NCBI GenBank assembly: GCA_038046485.1
Contig: JBBSWA010000029.1
Coordinates: forward strand, 1 to 12,506
Origin: JBBSWA01 sp038046485
GTDB taxonomy: Archaea > Nanobdellota > Nanobdellia > Woesearchaeales > SM23-78
Length of the DNA: 12,506 nt
Direction of reading: 5' to 3'
The position numbers were made by a program, and so were the translations under genes. This document shows, piece by piece, positions 1 through 6,579 of this stretch; the first letter of the stretch is position 1; each line of letters opens with the position of its first letter. The notes below the pieces were generated by a model. It made no database searches and was not told the DNA's origin. It worked only from the letters and a program-made list of their open reading frames with translations.

Positions 1-135
1 ACTCCAAAAAGACTGCTCACCTGAAGCTGCTACTGCGACTTTCTACAGAGCCCCTTCTTTAGAGAATACAACGATGAGCAGGGACTCATCGTGTATAGAA
101 AGGAGCACCAACTCGGATAAACCCCGTGCGACTGC
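1..135 (-). other. Protein-like reverse reading at window edge, interrupted by TAG
   Basis: Read on the minus strand, codons from 135 down to 46 are open and look protein-like: a hydrophobic stretch (SELVLLS, SLLIVVFSKEGAL) that could be two beta strands. An in-frame TAG lies at 45-43, and the same frame then stays open to the window edge (KVAVAASGEQSFWS). No ATG start is visible; the only candidates are TTG at 111 and GTG at 108. A plus-strand frame is also open from 2 to the TAG at 155-157, but its Ser/Thr/Arg-rich translation looks like an antisense reading. This may be a decayed or partial gene, or chance. I do not recognise it. Confidence 0.2.
66..96. other. Inverted repeat / hairpin upstream of nop5
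   Basis: ATACA (66-70) and CGATGAG (72-78) pair with CTCATCG (85-91) and TGTAT (92-96). The result is 12 bp with one bulged A (71) and a 6-nt loop. It could be the end of an upstream transcript or an RNA structure. No T-run follows on the plus strand, so it is not a clear terminator. Confidence 0.45.
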
Positions 136-140
136 CTATA

Positions 141-151
141 GGTTTAAAAAG
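141..151 (+). promoter_or_regulatory. TATA box of nop5, flanked by two CCTATAGG palindromes
   Basis: GGTTTAAAAAG is an archaeal TATA element whose centre lies about 27 nt before the ATG at 173, which implies a leaderless mRNA. The 8-nt palindrome CCTATAGG occurs at 135-142, overlapping the BRE/TATA edge, and again at 163-170, just before the start site. I saw no other exact copy in the window, so the pair could be operator half-sites or a doubled operator. Confidence 0.6.
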
Positions 152-172
152 CCCTAGATCCTCCTATAGGGT

Positions 173-1390
173 ATGATTATTTTCTCAAACTGCATAGGGA
201 GTTTCGTCTTGGATGACCAGTTTCAGTTAAAGGATTACATCTTGTTCACAGCGCAGGATTCCATTCAAAACACGAAGGTATTGGAGCAAGAAGGAAGTCT
301 AGAAGTAGAGCAAAAGCTAGTCGCTCAATATCAAGCCCGTAAACCGGATGCCTATGAATTGGCAAAGATTCTGGAGATATTCCGGGAGGACATTTATCTA
401 AGAAAGTTCAAAGAGACCAACACAACCATCACCAAACTTAAGTTAAAAGAATCCGTAGGACCGGATATTTTTATCGCAAACGCTTCCGGGGAAGTGGATG
501 AAATCGTGAAAGTAGTGGATGTCTTAGTAAAACGCTTAAGAGAATGGTATGCCTGGTACAATCCAGAGTTTGAGCGCGCAACCGAAGACAATCAAACATT
601 AGTAGAGTCCATACTATCCAAGGACCGTAGCACATTGCTTGAAGAGTTAAAGCTTTCAGAATCTATAGGTGCAGACATAGCACAGGAAAATCTCGATCCC
701 ATGATGGCCTGTGCACAGTCGTGCAAGAATCTATATGCATTAAAAGTAAATCTAGAACAGTATCTAGAGCAAGTCCTCACGCGGTACGCACCAAATATAC
801 AAACCGTAGCTGGAACCTTATTATCTGCCAGATTAATTCGAGAAACCGGTAGTTTGAGACGTCTAGCAATGATGAAGAGTTCCATCATCCAGGTCATTGG
901 TGCGGAGAAAGCATTATTCCGCCATATCCGAACCGGAGCAAAGCCTCCTAAGTATGGTATTCTATTCATGCATCCACTCGTGCAAAAAGTAAATAAGGAT
1001 GAGCAAGGAAAAGTAGCTAGGGCATTAGCAGATAAGCTAGCCATTGCCGTCAAGGTTGATTTTTTCAAAGGGGCTTTCGTGGGTGATCGCCTAAAAGCTG
1101 AGTTAGAGTCTAAGTTTTTAGGAGTTAAAAAAGAAACAACGCCCACTCCAGCCATTCCGGTGATGCCCAACACTGATTCCACCCCTGCGACCGTAGAAGA
1201 ATGGAAGGATGGCGAAGTACGTGAAAAGGTAATCCATCTCGATAAAGAAGCAGGGGGTGACGTCGTATACAACGAAGAGCTGGATGAACCGCTAGTAGAA
1301 AGTAAAAAGCAAGAAACCCAACCAAAGAAAGACCCTCACAAGATGGAGATTTCTGAAGATATTTTCAAGGATCTGGAATTTAAGGAATAA
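173..1390 (+). CDS. nop5: Nop5 (Nop56/58-like), C/D-box sRNP core protein
   Basis: This is the scaffold of the archaeal C/D-box sRNP. It bridges fibrillarin and the L7Ae-bound guide RNA that directs 2'-O-methylation of rRNA and tRNA. The N-terminal fibrillarin-binding domain spans about residues 1-110. The coiled-coil/NOSIC part contains LREWYAWYNPEF (122-133). The Nop domain at about 200-320 carries the family signature: LLSARLIRETGSLRRLA, IGAEKALFRHIRTGAKPPKYG and the HPLVQ segment. The last 85 residues are Pro/Thr-rich and then acidic, unlike the Lys-rich tail of many homologues. The length of 405 aa is normal for an archaeal Nop5. The ATG at 173 is supported by a TATA box 27 nt upstream. 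Its partner fibrillarin lies about 2 kb downstream but not in the same operon. The stop lies 3 nt from the convergent stop of the next gene. Confidence 0.96.
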   Translation: MIIFSNCIGSFVLDDQFQLKDYILFTAQDSIQNTKVLEQEGSLEVEQKLVAQYQARKPDAYELAKILEIFREDIYLRKFKETNTTITKLKLKESVGPDIFIANASGEVDEIVKVVDVLVKRLREWYAWYNPEFERATEDNQTLVESILSKDRSTLLEELKLSESIGADIAQENLDPMMACAQSCKNLYALKVNLEQYLEQVLTRYAPNIQTVAGTLLSARLIRETGSLRRLAMMKSSIIQVIGAEKALFRHIRTGAKPPKYGILFMHPLVQKVNKDEQGKVARALADKLAIAVKVDFFKGAFVGDRLKAELESKFLGVKKETTPTPAIPVMPNTDSTPATVEEWKDGEVREKVIHLDKEAGGDVVYNEELDEPLVESKKQETQPKKDPHKMEISEDIFKDLEFKE

Positions 1391-1393
1391 TTT

Positions 1394-2644
1394 TCATTTC
1401 TGTTCAGTTTCAAAGTAAGGGTTCAAACCCGTGCCATGGGTCATGTTTTGTCGATCGTCATGGAATCGTTTCCATTCTCGTACATAGCCAATTTGCTGGT
1501 CAGAGTCATAATCCCAACTGCAACCTATAATCGGACCACAGTCAAACGCATCGTAGTATTTGTCTCCGACATGGATCTCTTCATCATGTTCTTCTGTAGG
1601 CGTTTTCGTACGCAATACGTATCCGAAGCTATAACCTTTGACAGTCTTAAATTTACTATCATCCCAGTCATATTTTTCTTTAGAAGTTTCACTCTGGGTA
1701 TGATCAGCAACAATCACATAATATTGTTCATGAAATTCAGTTAAATACTCGTCCAACGTTTGCAGCGGGTTATCTCTGGTTTGAACAAGGTTGACAACAG
1801 GGGTCTGCTCGCGAAGAAGCCGTTCATACGCTGCTTTGTCGTAAGTTCCATCAAGCTTGGGTTTGTACCAGACAGGTAGTTTATCGTTCAGTGGTTTTAC
1901 TTGAATGTAAGCGCCAAACGCAACGTCGTAAAATCCTTGCGCGGTTTGCTTGACTCGATCAGATCCAAATGATAGTATGTGTCCCAATGCAGGTTGATGT
2001 CGAATCAGGTTGGCGCCTAAGCTATTGTATAGTTTAGAATCCAGTTGATGCAGGGCTTGTTCCAGCTCAGGTGTTAGGTTCGGCACGTATCCTTGCAGGT
2101 TTTTTGGGAGAAGGGCCACTTCAACAGGTAGTTCGGCTCCGAAGGCTTCTGGTTTTTTCAATCGGGCTTTTAGGAGTTGATCATTGGCATACACCGCATT
2201 TCGTAGGTCTTTCTTGTCGTTGCAAAGTCCGAGTTGCTGATCCAGGAGAACATTTTCTTCTTGAGCTTCAGATAGGGGGGTTGTTTTTTGTTCAGTAGCT
2301 TGAAAAGTAGGATCAAAACCATCTCGTACTTTCTGATAGTCCTTCGTGTCAAAAACACCTCTGAGCGTAGCGAGTTGACTGCTGATAAAGGATAATTCTT
2401 CTTTCGCATGCCTTGCTTCTTGTTGAACTCCTTCTCGCTCGGCAGGGGTTAGGAAAACATTGTTTTGAGCGCATTCTTCAGCTGTGTGAAGTTTTCGTTC
2501 AAGGTGGCCTAGTTCACTTTCGGTTTGCTCAATTAGAACGTTCGCCTTATGGCGGCGATAAAGAGTTTTAAGGGGAGAAATAGACAATCCAGCCAAGGTT
2601 AATCCTAGGCAAGGAAAACATGGTTTCGATTGAGTTTCATGCAC
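1394..2644 (-). CDS. Unrecognised protein with N-terminal coiled coil
   Basis: A 416-aa protein that I do not recognise. It starts with GTG (2644). Residues about 8-25 contain two Cys (CFPC) and a short hydrophobic stretch (LGLTLAGLSIS) that is too short and atypical for a confident signal peptide. Residues about 30-100 are Glu/Lys/Gln-rich with heptad-like spacing (coiled coil). The rest looks soluble, with an aromatic, acidic C-terminal part at about 330-410 (GDKYYDAFDCGP, GCSWDYDSDQQ). The TATA-like TTTATAAA is only about 21 nt before the GTG, closer than at the other genes, so the true start is uncertain. An ATG at 2640, at the expected distance, is in another frame and stops after 11 codons. 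That leaves room for a start-proximal frameshift. The gene is convergent with nop5. Confidence 0.7.
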   Translation of the reverse strand: MHETQSKPCFPCLGLTLAGLSISPLKTLYRRHKANVLIEQTESELGHLERKLHTAEECAQNNVFLTPAEREGVQQEARHAKEELSFISSQLATLRGVFDTKDYQKVRDGFDPTFQATEQKTTPLSEAQEENVLLDQQLGLCNDKKDLRNAVYANDQLLKARLKKPEAFGAELPVEVALLPKNLQGYVPNLTPELEQALHQLDSKLYNSLGANLIRHQPALGHILSFGSDRVKQTAQGFYDVAFGAYIQVKPLNDKLPVWYKPKLDGTYDKAAYERLLREQTPVVNLVQTRDNPLQTLDEYLTEFHEQYYVIVADHTQSETSKEKYDWDDSKFKTVKGYSFGYVLRTKTPTEEHDEEIHVGDKYYDAFDCGPIIGCSWDYDSDQQIGYVREWKRFHDDRQNMTHGTGLNPYFETEQK

Positions 2645-2658
2645 TGAGTATCAAGAGG

Positions 2659-2670
2659 GTATTTATAAAG
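2659..2670 (-). promoter_or_regulatory. TATA-like element for the 416-aa gene
   Basis: TTTATAAA at 2662-2669 is symmetric, so it could serve either strand. On the minus strand it is centred about 21 nt from the GTG start, shorter than the 25-27 nt seen at other promoters in the window. Confidence 0.4.
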
Positions 2671-2751
2671 GAAATCCTTCGTTTTTGCGGATCCGTCACA
2701 GGATAAGTAATTTTTTAGGGAAACAAGGGTTACTGAATAACGAAAATGGAA

Positions 2752-2762
2752 AGATATTTATT
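2752..2762 (+). promoter_or_regulatory. TATA-like element for the small membrane protein
   Basis: GATATTTATT is centred about 27 nt before the ATG at 2784. This spacing matches the other leaderless promoters in the window and supports that ATG over the upstream TTG at 2685. Confidence 0.45.
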
Positions 2763-2783
2763 CTCTTTAGGGCTAGAAAAACC

Positions 2784-3164
2784 ATGATCCCTAAGTATCA
2801 CAAGGACCTTCTCTGGGCAAAGGAACTCATGGCCTTGGTGTGCATCATGGTGATCAGTTTGTTTTTCAATGCATCTCGGGAGGGGGTTTGGTTTGCTTTG
2901 ATTGCGGCGTGTTTTGTTTTGTATGGCTTCGCTCGGTTTGAGGAGAACAAGTACAAGATCAAAACGCCTTCTCACCTATATTTTTGCCATACCTCAAGTT
3001 ATTTTGTCTTAGGTGCTTTTTTCTTCACCATAGGTTATTTCTTGTATAAAGCGTGGATGGAGGGTTGGTTGGAGTTGTTCAGTTCTATAGGAGTTGTCTT
3101 GTTCTCGATTGGAGTCGCAAGGATGATGTTTTCAAAGTCCATGCGACCATTTCACGGATTATAA
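2784..3164 (+). CDS. Small four-helix membrane protein of unknown function
   Basis: A 126-aa integral membrane protein with about four hydrophobic segments: residues 15-30, 33-50, 68-92 and 97-116. A short cytosolic-looking charged link (RFEENKYKIKTPSH) separates helices 2 and 3. No family motif is recognised. The reading frame is open back to a TTG at 2685, but I choose the ATG at 2784 because the TATA-like element at 2752-2762 sits 27 nt upstream. The 33 extra residues would also be basic and atypical. The gene is divergent from the 416-aa gene. Its stop is followed after 12 nt by the first four-hairpin element, which could serve as its 3' untranslated region. Confidence 0.7.
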   Translation: MIPKYHKDLLWAKELMALVCIMVISLFFNASREGVWFALIAACFVLYGFARFEENKYKIKTPSHLYFCHTSSYFVLGAFFFTIGYFLYKAWMEGWLELFSSIGVVLFSIGVARMMFSKSMRPFHGL

Positions 3165-3174
3165 GGGCTAAACG

Positions 3175-3321
3175 TGTCAAGAACGATCACTACTAATCTT
3201 AATTGTAATCGTTCTTGATCACGCACAGAACTATCGTATAGTTCTGGCGCAAAAAATCATAGATTTTTGAGCGTCAGGATTCGTTCCTAATTATGATCCA
3301 TTTATCCTCGAGAACGAATCC
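3175..3321 (+). ncRNA. Four-hairpin structured element, copy 1 (upstream of fibrillarin)
   Basis: Four perfect or near-perfect helices follow each other in a gene-free stretch. H1 pairs TCAAGAACGAT (3177-3187) with ATCGTTCTTGA (3208-3218), 11 bp with a 20-nt loop. H2 pairs CAGAACTAT (3226-3234) with ATAGTTCTG (3238-3246), 9 bp. H3 pairs AAAAATC (3252-3258) with GATTTTT (3262-3268), with an outer C-G and GC pairs around a bulged A. H4 pairs GGATTCGTTC (3277-3286) with GAACGAATCC (3312-3321), 10 bp with a 25-nt loop. The fibrillarin TATA box begins 5 nt later. Copy 2 is at 8319-8460. It could be an RNA gene, a 3' UTR of the upstream membrane-protein gene, or a DNA regulatory element. The helices are directly visible; transcription is inferred. 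Confidence 0.6.
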
Positions 3322-3325
3322 AGAA

Positions 3326-3337
3326 CGTTTAAAAACC
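3326..3337 (+). promoter_or_regulatory. TATA box of fibrillarin gene
   Basis: CGTTTAAAAACC is centred 26 nt before the ATG at 3358, implying a leaderless mRNA. It directly abuts hairpin H4 of the four-hairpin element. Confidence 0.65.
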
Positions 3338-3357
3338 GCACAATCTTCTAGTCACCT

Positions 3358-4038
3358 ATGTTAGCCTTAGGTCCTAAGTTTCCAAATGTGTTTGAGCACG
3401 AAACCGATAAGGGAAAGAGTCTTTATACCAAAAGCATCCTTCCAGGGGTAAAGCATTTCGGTGAATATATATTTGTAGAAGGCACTGAAGAGTATCGTTT
3501 CTGGGATCCCTTCAAAAGCAAGTTAGCAGCGGCATTAGCAAAGAGACTCGCTCAATGTGGCATTAAGGAAGGAGACAAAGTATTATATTTAGGTGCGAGT
3601 CATGGCTACACGCCTTCATTCATATCAGATATCATAGGAAAGAAAGGGTTTATGTTTTGCCTGGATTCAGCGCCAAGAGTGATCAGGGACTTGCTCTTTG
3701 TAACGGAACTTCGTGCGAACATGACTCCAATCTTAGCCGATGCCAACCAGCCCAAGAGTTATCAGCACCTGCTCTGCCGGGTAGATATCTTGTATCAGGA
3801 TGTGGCTCAAAAAAATCAGGTAGAAATTTTCTTAAAGAATGCCGATGCCTACTTAAGAGGAGGAGGCTTTGGCTTATTGGCCATAAAAGCTAGAAGCATG
3901 GATGTAACCAAGAATCCAAGAGTCATCTTCAAAGAAGCCATGTTGCAATTAGAAGAGCATCACCTAACTGTAGTGGATCATCGTCTTCTAGACCCCTTCG
4001 AAAAAGATCATGCCTTCTTTGTCGTGAAGAAGAAGTAG
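3358..4038 (+). CDS. flpA: Fibrillarin, C/D-box rRNA/tRNA 2'-O-methyltransferase
   Basis: This is the SAM-dependent catalytic subunit of the C/D-box sRNP and works with Nop5. At 226 aa it is the archaeal length, without the eukaryotic GAR domain. The signature EYRFWDPFKSKLAAAL lies at residues 45-60, including K55. The SAM-binding loop YLGASHGYT (77-85) replaces the more usual G-A-S-G-T-T with H82 and Y84. The acidic strand end is CLDSAPR (D103), followed by ILADAN (126-130), the catalytic-region LYQDVAQ (145-151, D148) and IKARSMDVT (176-184, K177). The start is supported by a TATA box 26 nt upstream. The stop codon TAG (4036-4038) is immediately followed by the reverse stop of the next gene, with no spacer. 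Confidence 0.96.
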   Translation: MLALGPKFPNVFEHETDKGKSLYTKSILPGVKHFGEYIFVEGTEEYRFWDPFKSKLAAALAKRLAQCGIKEGDKVLYLGASHGYTPSFISDIIGKKGFMFCLDSAPRVIRDLLFVTELRANMTPILADANQPKSYQHLLCRVDILYQDVAQKNQVEIFLKNADAYLRGGGFGLLAIKARSMDVTKNPRVIFKEAMLQLEEHHLTVVDHRLLDPFEKDHAFFVVKKK

Positions 4039-4821
4039 TTATTCTCCAAATTTTCGTTCTACAAGCTTCATGCAAGACTCATAGAGTGGATGATTTTCAG
4101 AAGGCAATGCCAGGAAAAGTGCAACTTGCATGAGCTGTGGAAATTCAGAAGGAAGTTTCGAAACAGGGTAAATTGTGGCATGAGGATCACCAACACGTCT
4201 TTCACCTTCATATCCAACGGTGATCTGAGGGGAAAATGGATAATTTTTAATGCCTCCACCTAAAGAAGTCTGTCTTGCAATCTTCTGGAAAGCATCCGTA
4301 CTCACACCTTCTGTTTGACAGACAACCAGCTCATTTCCTTTAACAGTAACTTCTTCCAAGGACCCTACACCAACAAAGCCAGACTCACCGATAGCAGACA
4401 GAAGAGGCCAAACAAACTCGGTGTGAATGCCTTCTTTCATTCGAGGTACAACGCTGGATGGGTGAAATGGAGAACGCAGTTCTTCAGGAACGGTTAAACC
4501 TTCAAGTGAGTATTGTTTGCTATCAGAGCCTGTTCCATCACCTGGTTTGAATAGGACAGCATACGCTAAAAGGCCAGGATTAGTAGGGTTAATTGTTGCG
4601 CCTTGGATTCGCACAGCGTAAGAGGCTCGTGCAGAATATGTTTTTCCAGGAATGTTTTGAAGGGATTCATAGCGTTCAAATAGTATAGGTTTTAGAGAAG
4701 TTGGAACAACTCGATCGAAAGATTGTTCAATTATTAAAAGAGGGCTAATGAGAGCATGATTTAAATCAGGCAGATTGGAGGCATCTACAGTGCCAAAATT
4801 TAATGGGGAAGATCCATTCAT
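4039..4821 (-). CDS. Unrecognised soluble protein, about 260 aa
   Basis: I do not recognise this family. The frame is open from an ATG at 4842 (267 aa), but the TATA box overlaps that start (4843-4852). With the 26-nt spacing used elsewhere, the transcript would begin at the in-frame ATG at 4821, giving 260 aa starting MNGSSPLNFG. The protein appears soluble and beta-rich, with no clear membrane segment. It has a Gly-rich middle (GDGTGSDS) and the hydrophobic strand-like stretches GLLAYAVLF, GFVGVGSLEEVTVKGNELVVC and LMQVALFLAL. Its stop abuts the fibrillarin stop tail to tail. It is divergent from the E1-like gene, across a palindrome that could co-regulate both. Confidence 0.65.
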   Translation of the reverse strand: MNGSSPLNFGTVDASNLPDLNHALISPLLIIEQSFDRVVPTSLKPILFERYESLQNIPGKTYSARASYAVRIQGATINPTNPGLLAYAVLFKPGDGTGSDSKQYSLEGLTVPEELRSPFHPSSVVPRMKEGIHTEFVWPLLSAIGESGFVGVGSLEEVTVKGNELVVCQTEGVSTDAFQKIARQTSLGGGIKNYPFSPQITVGYEGERRVGDPHATIYPVSKLPSEFPQLMQVALFLALPSENHPLYESCMKLVERKFGE

Positions 4822-4842
4822 GGTGGCAATGAGTCCAACCAT

Positions 4843-4852
4843 GTTTATAAAC
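4843..4852 (-). promoter_or_regulatory. TATA box fixing the start of the 260-aa gene
   Basis: On the minus strand the sequence reads GTTTATAAAC. Its centre (about 4847) is 26 nt before the ATG at 4821 but only about 5 nt before the ATG at 4842, which favours the shorter protein. Confidence 0.55.
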
Positions 4853-4855
4853 CTG

Positions 4856-4881
4856 AATTATTATCTATATAGATGATAATT
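4856..4881. promoter_or_regulatory. 26-nt palindrome between divergent promoters (operator candidate)
   Basis: AATTATTATCTA (4856-4867) and TAGATGATAATT (4870-4881) form a near-perfect inverted repeat. There is one G-T type mismatch and a 2-nt centre. It lies between the TATA boxes of the divergent genes at 4821 (-) and 4935 (+), a typical place for a dimeric regulator. It is very AT-rich, so chance is possible. Confidence 0.4.
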
Positions 4882-4902
4882 GAGTTACAATTGCGTTCAC
4901 AA

Positions 4903-4914
4903 CCTATTAAAAAG
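4903..4914 (+). promoter_or_regulatory. TATA box of the E1-like gene
   Basis: CTATTAAAAAGC is centred 26 nt before the ATG at 4935, consistent with a leaderless transcript. Confidence 0.6.
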
Positions 4915-4934
4915 CCACCGCTTCTCTGTCCAAT

Positions 4935-5957
4935 ATGGACTACACCGCTCAAGAAGGACTTTTAGGCAAAGAAGGCCAAACCTTACTCAGTAAAAAAACA
5001 GTGTGCATCGTAGGGATCGGCGCCTTAGGTAGTGTCTCAGCCGAACTTCTCACCCGTTCAGGCATGGGAAGGCTCATTCTCATCGACTCAGACAAGGTAG
5101 AAGAAAGCAACCTTCATCGCCAATTACTGTATGCACAAAAAGACATCAACCAGCCAAAAGTCTTGGCTGCTCGAACACACTTAGAATCCATCAATCCAAA
5201 GATCAAAATAGAAACGCACGAAGTGCGATTAACAGCAGATAACATCTCTTTGTTAAAATCAGATCTCATCCTGGACGGTACCGATAATCTAGAAACGCGT
5301 TTTATCATCAATGACTACGCCGTAAAAAATAAGCTTCCTTGGATCTACGCCGGCGCCATCCAAACAAAAGGATTCATCTTCCCCATTCTTCCCAACCAAC
5401 CTTGTTTTGAATGCCTTCTAGGCCATGCAATCTCTGAGGAAGACTGTGAAACGCAAGGCATTCTCAACACGACGAATACAATAGTCGCCAGCATCCAAGT
5501 GGTGGAGGCATTCAAAATTATCACCGAGCAAGCGTTTGCACCACAACTTACCCATATCAATGCCTGGGACACCAAAATCGAAAAGATCAAAGTCAAAAAA
5601 AATCCCAAGTGCCAAGCTTGTCAAGGCAAATTCACCCATGCTCAGAAAGCGAAGCTTTCTGGCATGCCAGGAATCACAATTCCTGAGCATCTACAAAAAA
5701 AGGAGGTGTTCATCTTGCATTACTGCAAAACCAAGGCAGCCTTAGAAGTAAAGCCCTTACGGCAATTAAACCTGGATTTAGAAAAGATTAAGAAGTCCTA
5801 CACACTAGTAAGCGATGCCGGCTCAATCATCGTCATCCGAACAACAGAAGGAGACGTCGTCGTGCACCGACAAGGTGTATTGATGTTCAAAACGTTAAAG
5901 GATAAAGAGAAGGCAAAAATATTAACAGAAAAAATTTATCAAGCAGGAATAAGCTAA
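4935..5957 (+). CDS. E1-like adenylyltransferase (ThiF/MoeB/HesA family) with extra C-terminal domain
   Basis: Members of this family adenylate the C-terminal glycine of ubiquitin-like sulfur carriers or modifiers (ThiS, MoaD, archaeal SAMPs) using ATP. Visible motifs are the nucleotide loop G27-I-G-A-L-G32, the strand end DSD (51-53), SNLHRQ (58-63, N59 and R62), K75, and the Mg-binding DGTDN (114-118). Zinc ligands are C157-x-x-C160 and C226-x-x-C229. C171 (EEDCETQG) is at the conserved Cys position of the family. Residues about 245-340 form an additional domain (VFILHYC, TLVSDAGSIIVIRTTEGDVVV) not present in a minimal MoeB/ThiF of about 250 aa. No carrier protein gene lies next to it, so whether it serves thiamine, molybdopterin, tRNA thiolation or protein modification is open. 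Confidence 0.88.
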   Translation: MDYTAQEGLLGKEGQTLLSKKTVCIVGIGALGSVSAELLTRSGMGRLILIDSDKVEESNLHRQLLYAQKDINQPKVLAARTHLESINPKIKIETHEVRLTADNISLLKSDLILDGTDNLETRFIINDYAVKNKLPWIYAGAIQTKGFIFPILPNQPCFECLLGHAISEEDCETQGILNTTNTIVASIQVVEAFKIITEQAFAPQLTHINAWDTKIEKIKVKKNPKCQACQGKFTHAQKAKLSGMPGITIPEHLQKKEVFILHYCKTKAALEVKPLRQLNLDLEKIKKSYTLVSDAGSIIVIRTTEGDVVVHRQGVLMFKTLKDKEKAKILTEKIYQAGIS

Positions 5958-5968
5958 TTAAGAAAAAA

Positions 5969-6469
5969 TCAGGATATACTTATCTTCCAATCAAGTTTCA
6001 ATCGTTCGGCTAAAGTGAGTTGCTCTGTGTTGATTCCGATATTATAACTCATGCTACTTCCATAGAAACCTATAGTTTTTTTGCCTACATCAATACGGGC
6101 CCTTCCCATACCGATGACACGATAGCCTGGCCCTTCTAAAGCAGGGATCTCTGGCTTTTCTAAGTCAGGGATATCGGGGTCAGCCAAGTCTCGAACGGTT
6201 TCATAAGTTAAAATATCTGTGAGTTCTTCTGGTTTTGCAAATCGATCCGAAACCCACTTAAAAGGTCTCTTGTCATATTCTTTAAACAATCCAAAACGGT
6301 TTCCTTCCTTTTCAAGAAGAGAGGCCAAGCAAAGCGCATGCCCATAGCGCCCAAACCAGAGATAGAGATTGGCATCCATTTCAACTTGTACAATCTGGAA
6401 TTCTCCTGCTTGTTCTGGTAAGTTGGTTTTTAAGGATGTCATGGGATTCGTTTCATCAGGTTCAGCCAT
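5969..6469 (-). CDS. Janus/Ocnus (phosphohistidine phosphatase PHPT1)-like protein
   Basis: A 166-aa soluble protein. Its C-terminal block V-I-G-M-G-R-A-R-I...KKTIGFYGSSMSYN (118-143) resembles the PHPT1/Janus signature, which runs roughly LGGGRI, KKI, YGYSMAYG. The N-terminal strand FQIVQVEM is followed by LWFGRYGHALCLA, where H44 may correspond to the catalytic His of PHPT1 (in WAEYHADIY). Between them lies an insertion of about 55-60 residues (57-115, rich in Pro, Asp and Glu) not found in the animal enzyme. The phosphohistidine phosphatase function is an inference from motif resemblance only. The ATG is supported by a TATA-like element 25 nt upstream. The gene is convergent with the E1-like gene (11-nt gap) and divergent from the GH15-like gene. 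Confidence 0.5.
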   Translation of the reverse strand: MAEPDETNPMTSLKTNLPEQAGEFQIVQVEMDANLYLWFGRYGHALCLASLLEKEGNRFGLFKEYDKRPFKWVSDRFAKPEELTDILTYETVRDLADPDIPDLEKPEIPALEGPGYRVIGMGRARIDVGKKTIGFYGSSMSYNIGINTEQLTLAERLKLDWKISIS

Positions 6470-6487
6470 ACAGGGAGATACAATCCC

Positions 6488-6500
6488 TTATTTAAATCTT
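6488..6500 (-). promoter_or_regulatory. TATA-like element of the Janus/Ocnus-like gene
   Basis: On the minus strand AAGATTTAAATAA is centred about 25 nt before the ATG at 6469. Confidence 0.5.
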
Positions 6501-6538
6501 ACAATTTTCACCACTTTATAGTACTCTATAATAGAAAC

Positions 6539-6549
6539 ATTTATAAAGC
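6539..6549 (+). promoter_or_regulatory. TATA box of the GH15-like gene, with four-codon upstream ORF
   Basis: TTTATAAAG (6540-6548) is 25 nt before an ATG at 6569, not before the gene's own ATG at 6580. The ATG at 6569 opens a four-codon frame (Met-Gly-Gly-Thr) whose TGA (6581-6583) overlaps the gene's ATG. The run GGGGGG (6571-6576) could instead act as a ribosome-binding site on a leader of about 10 nt. Confidence 0.45.
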
Positions 6550-6579
6550 TCTGAATCTAGTATAGTCGATGGGGGGAAC

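Noticed and set aside
592..1272. Long minus-strand open frame inside nop5
   Set aside because: Ser/Arg/Phe-rich translation without motifs; nop5 on the opposite strand is unmistakable.
2685..2783. TTG-started extension of the small membrane protein
   Set aside because: The TATA-like element at 2752-2762 lies inside it and fits the ATG at 2784; the added residues are basic and unlike a membrane protein start.
3165..3357. CRISPR-like array in the spacer before fibrillarin
   Set aside because: The repeats are inverted pairs of different sequence, not identical direct repeats with equal spacers; no cas gene is present.
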